DNA of 7,298 bases from CAG-390 sp964522215 (GTDB taxonomy: Bacteria > Bacillota > Clostridia > Oscillospirales > CAG-272): assembly GCA_964522215.1 (NCBI GenBank), contig CAZFVR010000050.1, forward strand, positions 1 through 7,298, read 5' to 3'. Position numbers and translations under genes: made by a program. This document shows positions 1 to 5,064 of this stretch, piece by piece (the first letter of the stretch is position 1; each line of letters starts with the position of its first letter). The notes beneath the pieces are model-generated. The model made no database searches. It was not told the DNA's origin and worked only from the letters and a program-made list of their open reading frames with translations.

Positions 1-7
1 CGAAGCG

Positions 8-84
8 TGACGGATGAGGAGGTAAAATTAGATTTTTGCGGAGCAAAAATTTCATATTTGGCATCTACCAAGTGTCGCGGGAGC
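8..84 (-). repeat. Left copy of a 77-bp inverted repeat at the window ends
   Basis: Bases 8-84 are the reverse complement of 7222-7298, with mismatches only at 52 and 67 (75 of 77 identical). Read on the minus strand, this copy lies just downstream of the oxidoreductase gene that ends at 99, so it has the same orientation relative to its gene as the right copy has to nth. It contains an 8-bp AT-rich stem with a 3-nt loop (32-50) and, read on the minus strand, an ACCTCCTC stretch. The bases before it, CGAAGCG, look like the loop and one arm of a further GC hairpin cut by the window edge. A dispersed intergenic repeat family is the likeliest identity. No transposase is present. Confidence 0.85.
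32..50 (-). terminator. Hairpin in left repeat, weak terminator candidate
   Basis: The arms ATTTTTGC and GCAAAAAT form a perfect 8-bp stem around a 3-nt loop. On the minus strand it is followed by CTAATTTTA, which is a poor U-tract. It lies about 50 nt past the oxidoreductase stop codon, so it could end that operon, perhaps helped by a second 6-bp GC stem (CGCGGG at 76-81 pairing with CCCGCG at 91-96) right after the stop. The same hairpin follows nth in the right repeat copy. Termination activity is an inference. Confidence 0.4.
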
Positions 85-98
85 AGTAGCCCCGCGCG

Positions 99-1127
99 TT
101 ACTGTTCCACAAATGTAGGCACAAGTCTTGCGCCGTCGGCCTCGGCACTGCGGTGCAGAGCTTCAATAAGTCTTATCGTATTATAGGCGCTGACGGGGGT
201 GTTGAGGATATTCTCACCGCCGTTTTCAATAAGCCCCAAGAGATAATCTATCTCGCCGGCAATGCCTGTGGGTCCATTTCTCAGCTCGGCGGGATAGGGA
301 TCCGAGCCGTCGGCGGGGTAAACGGTGACCCGTCCGCCCTCAAATATCACGGTAGCACCCTCAAAGCCCATGCGGTAGGACATTTGGAACTTTACACCGC
401 GCATCGTCCAGTCGCCAAGGCAGGTCACGGGGAAGTCGTAGCCAAGCGTGACATGCGAGTTATCAAATTTTGTATACTTGCTGGAGGCGCGGCACTCGCA
501 CCATGCGGGCTCGCCAAACAGCCAGCGTGCCATGTCGATATCATGTATCTGCATATCGCTTATAACTCCGCCCGCCTTGTTGTAGTCATGGTACCAGTTC
601 TGCCACGACCACATGGGAATGCCGGAAAGGCGCTGGAACACCGCGCTCGTTACCTTGCCGTAGCGGCCGTCGGCAATGCAGTCCCGCAAAAATTCGTATT
701 CGGGATAAAAATGCAGGCATTGGCCTATCATCAGCTTTTGTCCGTGCTCGCGAGCCTTGGCGTATTCGTCAAGCATGCGCTCGCAGTCGGCGGAGTTTAG
801 CGCCATCGGCTTTTCGGAGAGCACATGATAGCCGCGCGAGAGCATCTCGCAGGCAAGGTCGGCGTGCAAAAAGGACGGCACACAGATGTCAACAAGGTCA
901 ACATCCTCCTTGGCCAGCATCTCGTTATAGTCTGTATATACGTTAAAATTACCGCCTGCGACCTCTGCCGCATCCTCAAGATTTATCTTTATACGGCGCT
1001 TTACCTGCTCGGGGTCGATATCGCATACCGCCACCAAACGCTCGCGGCCCTCGGCCTCAAACTTAAGGTGGGCGCTCTTGTGCGACTGCGCTATACCGCC
1101 GTAACCAATCATTGCTGTTTTGATCAT
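99..1127 (-). CDS. Gfo/Idh/MocA-family NAD(P)-dependent oxidoreductase
   Basis: This 342-residue protein is a cytosolic sugar, inositol or amino-sugar-type dehydrogenase of the Gfo/Idh/MocA family. Its Rossmann nucleotide-binding loop is visible at the N-terminus (GYGGIA, residues 8-13). The family's EKP motif is at 105-107, with Lys106 in the catalytic-lysine position. A GGVISDMQIHDID segment (186-198) supplies the usual Asp191 and His195. The C-terminal half fits the family's beta-sheet substrate domain, and the length is typical. The start is supported by an AGAGGAA Shine-Dalgarno at 1134-1140. It begins 50 nt after mreC stops, on the same strand and with no obvious terminator between, so it is probably the last gene of the dut-maf-mreBC operon. 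The substrate cannot be predicted. Its place after mreC, where mreD usually sits, is unusual. Confidence 0.93.
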   Translation of the reverse strand: MIKTAMIGYGGIAQSHKSAHLKFEAEGRERLVAVCDIDPEQVKRRIKINLEDAAEVAGGNFNVYTDYNEMLAKEDVDLVDICVPSFLHADLACEMLSRGYHVLSEKPMALNSADCERMLDEYAKAREHGQKLMIGQCLHFYPEYEFLRDCIADGRYGKVTSAVFQRLSGIPMWSWQNWYHDYNKAGGVISDMQIHDIDMARWLFGEPAWCECRASSKYTKFDNSHVTLGYDFPVTCLGDWTMRGVKFQMSYRMGFEGATVIFEGGRVTVYPADGSDPYPAELRNGPTGIAGEIDYLLGLIENGGENILNTPVSAYNTIRLIEALHRSAEADGARLVPTFVEQ

Positions 1128-1177
1128 TGTCTGTTCCTCTTTTCTGTCATTGCGTTTTGCGTTTTATAGAATAAAGC

Positions 1178-2014
1178 TCACTCGGAATACACCGTGTGCT
1201 CCTTTATTATCATTACCTTTGAGACCGTGGCGTGGTCAATGCGCGGGGCTATCACCGCCGTCAGGGTGCGACTGTTGGGGTCGGCCTCTATCGACTCAAC
1301 CTCGCCCACAAAAAGACCGCGGGGGTAGATGCTGCCGATGCCGGAGGTCAAAACACGGTCACCAACTCTTATATCCGCATCGGCGGCAAGGCGTACCATC
1401 CTGCATTTGCCGTCAAAGCGCAATTCAAAGCTGCCCTCAACAAGCCCCAGTGCGCCGGAACGCTCCACATACGCGCCAACGGCAGATGCGGTCTCGATCA
1501 TCGAAACGGCGTGGCACCATGTGGGTCCCACCTCCGTGATGTAGCCGACGACCCCATCCTCGGTGACCACCGGCATGTTTACCTCTATGTCATGAAGCGA
1601 GCCGCGGGAGAGGGTGTATACCGTGCTGTAGTTGCCGGATTCCCTGCCGATAACGGCTGCTTCCTCAAATATAAAATCGCTGTGTTCCTTTTTCAGCCCG
1701 AGATAATCGGAGAGCCAGCTGTTCTCCTCCTCAAGCATTTTGGCGTTGTATATGCGATCCTTGCAGTCGTCCAGCTCCTCGCGCAGGGCTTGGTTCTCCT
1801 CGCGCAGGCGTTCTACCTCGGTAAAATATATCGAAAAGCCGGAAAGCCCCTCGCCCGCCTTTGCGGCAAGGGTCGCCAAGGGCTGTGCTATCGTCCCCAG
1901 CGCCGCACGCACATAGGAGCCCTGCCCCATGGCGCAAAGCACCGTCGGCAGGATCGAAAGCAAAAACGCCGCCGTGAGCGCTATGATAAAAAATCTGTTT
2001 TTAAAAATGTTCAT
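1178..2014 (-). CDS. mreC: Rod-shape-determining protein MreC
   Basis: MreC is a membrane-anchored elongasome scaffold that links MreB filaments to the periplasmic or extracellular wall-synthesis enzymes. The 278-residue product has a short cytoplasmic N-terminus, one membrane segment at about residues 7-28, and a charged coiled coil at about 64-108 rich in REEN/REEL/LEEEN heptads. A beta-rich MreC core follows at about 115-270 with characteristic stretches such as GVVGYITEVG (154-163) and VGDRVLTSGIGSIYPRGL (217-234). I chose the ATG at 2014 because GAGGA lies 4 nt upstream and the protein then begins MNIFKNRFF. A 14-residue GTG-initiated extension to 2056 has no membrane-protein character. 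It follows mreB after a 92-nt structured spacer. No mreD follows. Confidence 0.96.
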   Translation of the reverse strand: MNIFKNRFFIIALTAAFLLSILPTVLCAMGQGSYVRAALGTIAQPLATLAAKAGEGLSGFSIYFTEVERLREENQALREELDDCKDRIYNAKMLEEENSWLSDYLGLKKEHSDFIFEEAAVIGRESGNYSTVYTLSRGSLHDIEVNMPVVTEDGVVGYITEVGPTWCHAVSMIETASAVGAYVERSGALGLVEGSFELRFDGKCRMVRLAADADIRVGDRVLTSGIGSIYPRGLFVGEVESIEADPNSRTLTAVIAPRIDHATVSKVMIIKEHTVYSE

Positions 2015-2106
2015 TTTATCCTCGGGGGACCTCCCTCCTCGTCCGGCACATTGCACGGGAGTGATGCCGGTGCGTGGTGCCGAGTGATGCGCGCTCAGCG
2101 CCGCGC
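2015..2106 (-). other. Structured 92-nt mreB-mreC spacer
   Basis: No gene is supported here. The spacer is GC-rich and holds several short complementary segments: CGGCAC at 2044-2049 with GTGCCG at 2077-2082, or alternatively CCGGCA at 2043-2048 with TGCCGG at 2065-2070. A direct repeat GAGTGATGC occurs at 2059-2067 and 2082-2090. No T-run follows on the minus strand, so it does not look like an intrinsic terminator. RNA folding that adjusts mreC relative to mreB is possible but is inference only. Confidence 0.4.
2019..2023 (-). promoter_or_regulatory. Ribosome binding site fixing the mreC start
   Basis: Read on the minus strand this is GAGGA followed by TAAA and the ATG at 2014. The same GAGGATAAA pattern precedes dut and nth in this window, which supports the shorter start for mreC. 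Confidence 0.75.
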
Positions 2107-3108
2107 TTATCTCGATCTGTAATTCACCACGCCGTGCATGCCTGTCTCTATCACGCGGCCGATGCCGAGGGCAACGCAGTCAAGCGGCTTTTTGGCAACC
2201 GTGACCCGCACGCCCGTGCGTTCGGAGAGCAGGGGCGCCAGCCCGCCAAGCAGTGCGCCGCCGCCGGCCAGCATTATGCCGAAATCGTATATATCCGCGC
2301 TTATCTCCGGCGGGGTGGATTCAAGTGTTGAGCAGACCGTTTCAAGTATCTTATCTATCTGCGGCTTCATGGCGGCGCGCATATGCGCGGAGGTGATGGT
2401 CAGCACTGCGGGAAGACCCGTGCGCAGGTTGCGCCCGCGTATCTCCATCTCGCCGCGGTCAAGCCCCGGGTAGACCGAGCCTATATTCTTTTTCAGCGCC
2501 TCGGCAGTGCCCTCGCCGATAAGCACCTGAAATTCCCGCTTCATATAATTGATTATCTCGGCGTCTATCACGTTGCCTGCAGTGCGCAAAGAGCGCGAGG
2601 ATACTATCCCGCCAAGGCTCATAACGGCAACCTCGGTCGTGCCGCCGCCGATATCCACTATCATCGAGCCGCGCGGACCGTTTATGCGCAGTCCCGCGCC
2701 TATGGCGGCGGCCACAGGCTCGTCGATCAGCGCCACATTTTTAGCTCCCGCCTCAAAGGTCGCATCCTCAACGGCGCGGCGCTCAACCTCGGTAACGTCG
2801 TGCGGTATGCATATTATAACGGAGGGGGAGGAGAATATACTGTCCGCCGCCGTTTTGGCAAAAAACTGGTGCAGCATTTTTGCCGTAACGTCAAAATCGG
2901 CTATAACACCGTCCTTAAGCGGAAGATATGCCACAATGTTGCCCGGAGTTTTGCCAAGCATACGCTTTGCATCCCCGCCAACGGCCACTACCTTTTTGGT
3001 CAGCTTGTTTATGGCCACCACCGAAGGCTCGCGCAATATCACGCCCTTGCCCTTCATGTATACAAGCGTGTTGGCGGTGCCGAGATCTATTCCTATATGC
3101 TTTGCCAT
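2107..3108 (-). CDS. mreB: Rod-shape-determining actin homologue MreB
   Basis: MreB is the bacterial actin that polymerises on the inner face of the membrane and directs lateral peptidoglycan synthesis. The 333-residue protein has the normal family length and all expected nucleotide-binding segments. Phosphate-1 is DLGTANT at 8-14, and IPHDVTEVERRAVEDA lies at 101-116. LIDEPVAAAIGAG (127-139) is the connect/catalytic region, phosphate-2 is DIGGGTTEV at 152-160, and the adenosine motif is AGGGALL at 281-287. Firmicutes often carry paralogues (Mbl, MreBH), but the adjacent mreC points to mreB itself. The ATG directly abuts the maf stop codon (TAAATG), and its Shine-Dalgarno lies inside maf, so translation of the two is probably coupled. 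Confidence 0.98.
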   Translation of the reverse strand: MAKHIGIDLGTANTLVYMKGKGVILREPSVVAINKLTKKVVAVGGDAKRMLGKTPGNIVAYLPLKDGVIADFDVTAKMLHQFFAKTAADSIFSSPSVIICIPHDVTEVERRAVEDATFEAGAKNVALIDEPVAAAIGAGLRINGPRGSMIVDIGGGTTEVAVMSLGGIVSSRSLRTAGNVIDAEIINYMKREFQVLIGEGTAEALKKNIGSVYPGLDRGEMEIRGRNLRTGLPAVLTITSAHMRAAMKPQIDKILETVCSTLESTPPEISADIYDFGIMLAGGGALLGGLAPLLSERTGVRVTVAKKPLDCVALGIGRVIETGMHGVVNYRSR

Positions 3109-3738
3109 TTATGACCTCCGCGCGTGGTTTTGATCTTTAAATTCGGTAAGGCTCACGCCAAAGCTGTCACGCAGCAGCATGTGTACCGCGTGCAGGGGCA
3201 GCCCCATTACGTTAAAATAATCGCCGGTAATGCCGGGAATGAATATCCCCGCGCGGCCCTGTATGCCGTAGCCGCCCGCCTTGTCATACGGCTCGTCGGT
3301 ATCGATATACGCCTCTATCTCGTCGGCATCCAAGCCCTCAAAGGCAAGATAGGTCGTCTCAACAGATGATACCTCCCGCCCGCTTGAAAGCTCGCATATC
3401 GTAATGCCGGTGTGAACGGCACTGCCGCAGCCGGCAAGCATGGTAAGCATGCGGCGCGCATCCTCGCGGTCGCGCGGCTTGCCAAGCATCTCGCCAAAGC
3501 ATTCAACCACCGTGTCGGCGGCAAGAACAAAGCAACCCTCGCTTACGCCCGCCTCGCGCAAACGCAGGACGGCGGCACGGCACTTGCGCGCGGATATCAG
3601 CTCCACCGCCTCGGTTATCGGCAGATCCTGCGGTACATGCTCGTCGGCATCGGTCACCAAGGTATCAAATTCCACTCCCGCATCCTTTAGTATACGGCTC
3701 CTGCGCGGTGAGGCAGAAGCCAAAATAAGCTTTTTCAT
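3109..3738 (-). CDS. maf: Maf-family nucleoside triphosphate pyrophosphatase
   Basis: Maf proteins are cytosolic house-cleaning enzymes that hydrolyse certain nucleoside triphosphates to the monophosphate and pyrophosphate. The YhdE-type subgroup acts on dTTP/UTP and modified pyrimidines. The 209-residue protein has the N-terminal SASPRR motif (8-13) and LAADTVV with the catalytic-type Asp75. It also has GKPRD (86-90), HTGITICE (109-116) and DKAGGYGIQG (152-161), the last resembling the YhdE type. I start it at the ATG at 3738, where a GGAG precedes by 9 nt and the protein opens MKKLILASASPRR. A TTG five codons upstream is less likely. It is separated from dut by 75 nt with no recognisable gene. 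The maf-mreB-mreC order is conserved in many Firmicutes. Confidence 0.95.
   Translation of the reverse strand: MKKLILASASPRRSRILKDAGVEFDTLVTDADEHVPQDLPITEAVELISARKCRAAVLRLREAGVSEGCFVLAADTVVECFGEMLGKPRDREDARRMLTMLAGCGSAVHTGITICELSSGREVSSVETTYLAFEGLDADEIEAYIDTDEPYDKAGGYGIQGRAGIFIPGITGDYFNVMGLPLHAVHMLLRDSFGVSLTEFKDQNHARRS
3114..3119 (-). promoter_or_regulatory. mreB Shine-Dalgarno inside the end of maf
   Basis: On the minus strand GGAGGT sits 5 nt before the mreB ATG and is embedded in the last codons of maf (Arg-Arg-Ser-stop). Ribosomes finishing maf would be positioned to restart on mreB. Confidence 0.8.
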
Positions 3739-3813
3739 TTTGCTGTGCTCCAATCAAGCCCCGATAAACTAAGCTTAAATTGATGTTTCCTTTCGTAGGA
3801 TCGCCCGCGCGGC

Positions 3814-4257
3814 TTATTTGCCGGTCGAGCCAAAGCCGCCCTCGCCGCGCTCGGTGGGGTCAAGCTCCTCTTTTTCAAAAAATTCCGCCGCTATCACCGG
3901 CATAAACATTATTTGGCCAATGCGGTCGCCGTCCTCTATCGTGTAGGGCGTATCCGAGTGGTTGGCAAGCGTTACCGATATCTCGCCGCGATAGTCGGAG
4001 TCTATCACGCCAATGCCGTTTATCATCGAAATACCGTGCTTGGCGCCAAGTCCACTGCGGCCGGCAACTATGGCCACGATATCCGAGCGGCCGGCAGAGA
4101 TCGCCACCCCCGTGGGAATGCGTACCCACCGGCCGGGGGCTATGGTCACACTGCCGCCCTCAAGCGCCGCACAAAGATCGGCGGCCGCCGATCCCGGAGT
4201 GGCGTATTGCGGCATGCTCGCGCCGCGGCTGAGCTTTATATCTACAGGGATCTTCAT
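3814..4257 (-). CDS. dut: Deoxyuridine 5'-triphosphate nucleotidohydrolase (dUTPase)
   Basis: dUTPase cleaves dUTP to dUMP and pyrophosphate, which keeps uracil out of DNA and feeds thymidylate synthesis. The 147-residue protein is a trimeric-type dUTPase with all five motifs in order: PGSAAADL (21-28), GRSGLGAKHGI (66-76), GIGVIDSDYRGE (81-92, with Asp86 in the catalytic position), GDRIGQIM (110-117) and RGEGGFGSTG (137-146). Motif 2 reads GRSGLG instead of the textbook PRSGLA, a conservative variant. The start is set by GAGGA at 4263-4267, 5 nt before the ATG. It is the first gene after a strong promoter and probably leads the operon that continues into maf, mreB and mreC. Confidence 0.97.
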   Translation of the reverse strand: MKIPVDIKLSRGASMPQYATPGSAAADLCAALEGGSVTIAPGRWVRIPTGVAISAGRSDIVAIVAGRSGLGAKHGISMINGIGVIDSDYRGEISVTLANHSDTPYTIEDGDRIGQIMFMPVIAAEFFEKEELDPTERGEGGFGSTGK

Positions 4258-4277
4258 TTTTATCCTCGCTTATCTTA

Positions 4278-4292
4278 TGTGATATTATTACA
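4278..4292. promoter_or_regulatory. Operator-like palindrome at the dut transcription start
   Basis: TGTGATATTATTACA has 7-base arms around one central base with a single mismatch, and lies over the predicted dut transcription start. With its left flank it matches the palindrome upstream of the HMA gene: TTATGTGATA occurs at 4275-4284 and again at 4398-4407. A shared repressor is possible, but the arm spacing differs between the two sites (1 against 4 bases). Confidence 0.4.
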
Positions 4293-4298
4293 TTATAT

Positions 4299-4327
4299 AT
4301 TATAGCATACTGTGCGGGCGGGTTCAA
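4299..4327 (-). promoter_or_regulatory. Sigma-A promoter of the dut-maf-mreBC operon
   Basis: On the minus strand a TTGAAC -35 box (4322-4327) is followed by exactly 17 bases and a perfect TATAAT -10 box (4299-4304). A TG one base before the -10 makes it an extended -10. Transcription would start near 4292, giving a leader of roughly 35 nt before the dut ATG at 4257. Confidence 0.82.
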
Positions 4328-4382
4328 GTGCTTTACTTTATTATTAAGGAAAAATAATATTTAAAATTATTGCCCGCGGGTA

Positions 4383-4411
4383 TTGCATTCGGGCTTTTTA
4401 TGTGATAAAAT
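4383..4411 (+). promoter_or_regulatory. Candidate promoter of the HMA-domain gene
   Basis: A TAAAAT -10 box at 4406-4411 carries an upstream TG (TGATAAAAT), so it is an extended -10. Seventeen bases before it is TTGCAT (4383-4388), a poor -35 that an extended -10 can tolerate. Transcription would start near 4418, about 50 nt before the ATG. Confidence 0.5.
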
Positions 4412-4418
4412 TATCACA
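4401..4418. promoter_or_regulatory. Perfect palindrome TGTGATAA-AA-TTATCACA, likely operator
   Basis: Two perfect 8-base arms flank a 2-base centre. The palindrome covers the candidate extended -10 of the HMA-domain gene, the classic position for a repressor. The spacing between TGTGA and TCACA is 8 bases, so it is neither a CRP site (6 bases) nor a Rex site. The regulator is unknown and no regulator gene lies in the window. Confidence 0.6.
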
Positions 4419-4469
4419 AGAGGATACACACTCGTATTTATTATTATCGCAAAAGGAAGGCACAGTATT

Positions 4470-4733
4470 ATGTTTGAAAATCTTATCAAAAAAGTAAAAA
4501 GCGCTGCCGAAACACATGAGTACAGCATCGATATCGGCGGCATGAAGTGCGAAAACTGCGCAAAGAAGATCACCGAGCTGCTCTCAAAGGTCCCCGGCAT
4601 CGAAAAGGTCGCCGCATCCGTCAAGGACGGCAAGATCGATATCCAAACCACCCTGCCCGTGGTTAAGGAAACGGTGGAGAAGATCATAAAGGAAGCCGGC
4701 TTTGACTTTAAGGGACTGGTGGAGAAGAAGTAA
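4470..4733 (+). CDS. Small HMA-domain metal-binding protein (CopZ-like)
   Basis: The 87-residue protein is a single heavy-metal-associated domain. The metal site GMKCENC is at 24-30, with Cys27 and Cys30 as ligands. A helix then an amphipathic strand follow (VPGIEKVAASVKDGKIDIQ, about 41-59), and a second helix ends in EAGFDF (75-80). Such proteins carry Cu(I) or related soft metals in the cytosol to P-type ATPases or regulators. It is longer than classic CopZ (about 70 residues) because of an 18-residue charged N-terminal helix (MFENLIKKVKSAAETHEY). The ATG at 4470 is chosen because AAGGAAGG lies at 4453-4460. Reading further upstream would run through the promoter. No copper ATPase is next to it, so the partner and the metal are unproven. 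It is divergent from dut. Confidence 0.88.
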   Translation: MFENLIKKVKSAAETHEYSIDIGGMKCENCAKKITELLSKVPGIEKVAASVKDGKIDIQTTLPVVKETVEKIIKEAGFDFKGLVEKK

Positions 4734-4756
4734 GGTGCTGCGCGCCGCGTGCGGTC

Positions 4757-4789
4757 GAGGAGAAGCTCTGCCGCAGCGGCGATCTCCTC
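4757..4789 (+). terminator. Hairpin after the HMA gene, no U-tract
   Basis: GAGGAGA at 4757-4763 pairs with TCTCCTC at 4783-4789, and inside it GCCG at 4770-4773 pairs with CGGC at 4777-4780 around a CAG loop. The stem is strong and sits 23 nt past the HMA stop codon, but the following bases (ATCCCACAG) give no U-tract. It may be an imperfect terminator, an mRNA-stabilising stem or part of a repeat. Confidence 0.4.
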
Positions 4790-4793
4790 ATCC

Positions 4794-4832
4794 CACAGTC
4801 ACCGATCGCACCCAAATTGATAGGTGACAGTG
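4794..4832. repeat. Interrupted inverted repeat overlapping a -35 box
   Basis: CACAGTCACC at 4794-4803 and GGTGACAGTG at 4823-4832 are complementary at 9 of 10 positions with 19 bases between. The right arm contains the GTGACA -35 candidate of the solute-binding protein promoter. It could be an operator or an RNA stem. Confidence 0.4.
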
Positions 4833-4851
4833 TTCCGATCCCAATTATATT
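4824..4851 (+). promoter_or_regulatory. Candidate promoter of the solute-binding protein gene
   Basis: GTGACA (4824-4829) is one base from the TTGACA consensus, followed after 16 bases by TATATT (4846-4851), one base from TATAAT. The start would be near 4858. With the gap closed, the leader to the ATG would be about 90 nt. Confidence 0.5.
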
Positions 4852-4863
4852 GACATAGAGGAG

Positions 4864-4997
4864 AACGGATCTGATCTTCTNNNNNNNNNNNNNNNNNNNN
4901 NNNNNNNNNNNNNNNNNNNNNNNNNNNNNNNNNNNNNNNNNNNNNNNNNNNNNNNNNNNNNNNNNNNNNNNNNNNNNNNNAACGGATCTGATCTTCT
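4864..4997. other. 100-N scaffold gap flanked by an identical 17-mer
   Basis: The N run covers 4881-4980. The last 17 bases before it (4864-4880) and the first 17 after it (4981-4997) are identical: AACGGATCTGATCTTCT. Exactly 100 N is a common placeholder for a gap of unknown size. The simplest reading is two contig ends that overlap by 17 bases and were not merged. A collapsed tandem repeat is the alternative. Confidence 0.85.
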
Positions 4998-5064
4998 TCA
5001 CTATCGGGGTGTGAAGCATAGTTTCGCATTCGCTCACCCGAAACTTAAAAAAGAGGTGAAAACA

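Larger units (their letters stand above)
4734..5064. other. Non-coding stretch with N gap between HMA gene and solute-binding protein
   Basis: I see no convincing gene here. From left to right it holds a GC-rich hairpin (4757-4789), an interrupted inverted repeat (4794-4832), a promoter-like pair (4824-4851), 17 bases repeated on either side of a 100-N gap, a short possible stem (CTTCAC at 4996-5001 with GTGAAG at 5011-5016), and the ribosome binding site of the next gene. If the gap is only an unmerged overlap, the true stretch is about 214 nt. Confidence 0.6.

Noticed and set aside
1232..2122. 296-codon plus-strand open frame opposite mreC
   Set aside because: It is antisense to a clear mreC, has no recognisable domain or ribosome binding site, and arises from GC-rich codon use. 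The same applies to plus-strand frames 153-800 and 2383-3114.
4372..4399. Plus-strand terminator GCCCG...CGGGC followed by five T
   Set aside because: The stem is only 5 bp with a 13-base loop and no plus-strand gene lies upstream to terminate. It also overlaps the HMA gene's promoter.
4401..4418. CRP, Rex or Fur binding site
   Set aside because: TGTGA and TCACA are separated by 8 bases, not the 6 of CRP or Rex, and the 14-base core lacks the 7-1-7 arrangement of Fur. It is kept as an operator of unknown regulator.
4737..4829. GTG-initiated 30-residue frame just after the HMA gene
   Set aside because: It runs through a strong hairpin and an inverted repeat, has an Arg-rich composition typical of non-coding GC DNA, and matches nothing recognisable.
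4734..5064. A known riboswitch or T-box leader before the solute-binding protein
   Set aside because: I could match no riboswitch or T-box consensus by eye. A covariance-model search of the gap-closed sequence would settle it.
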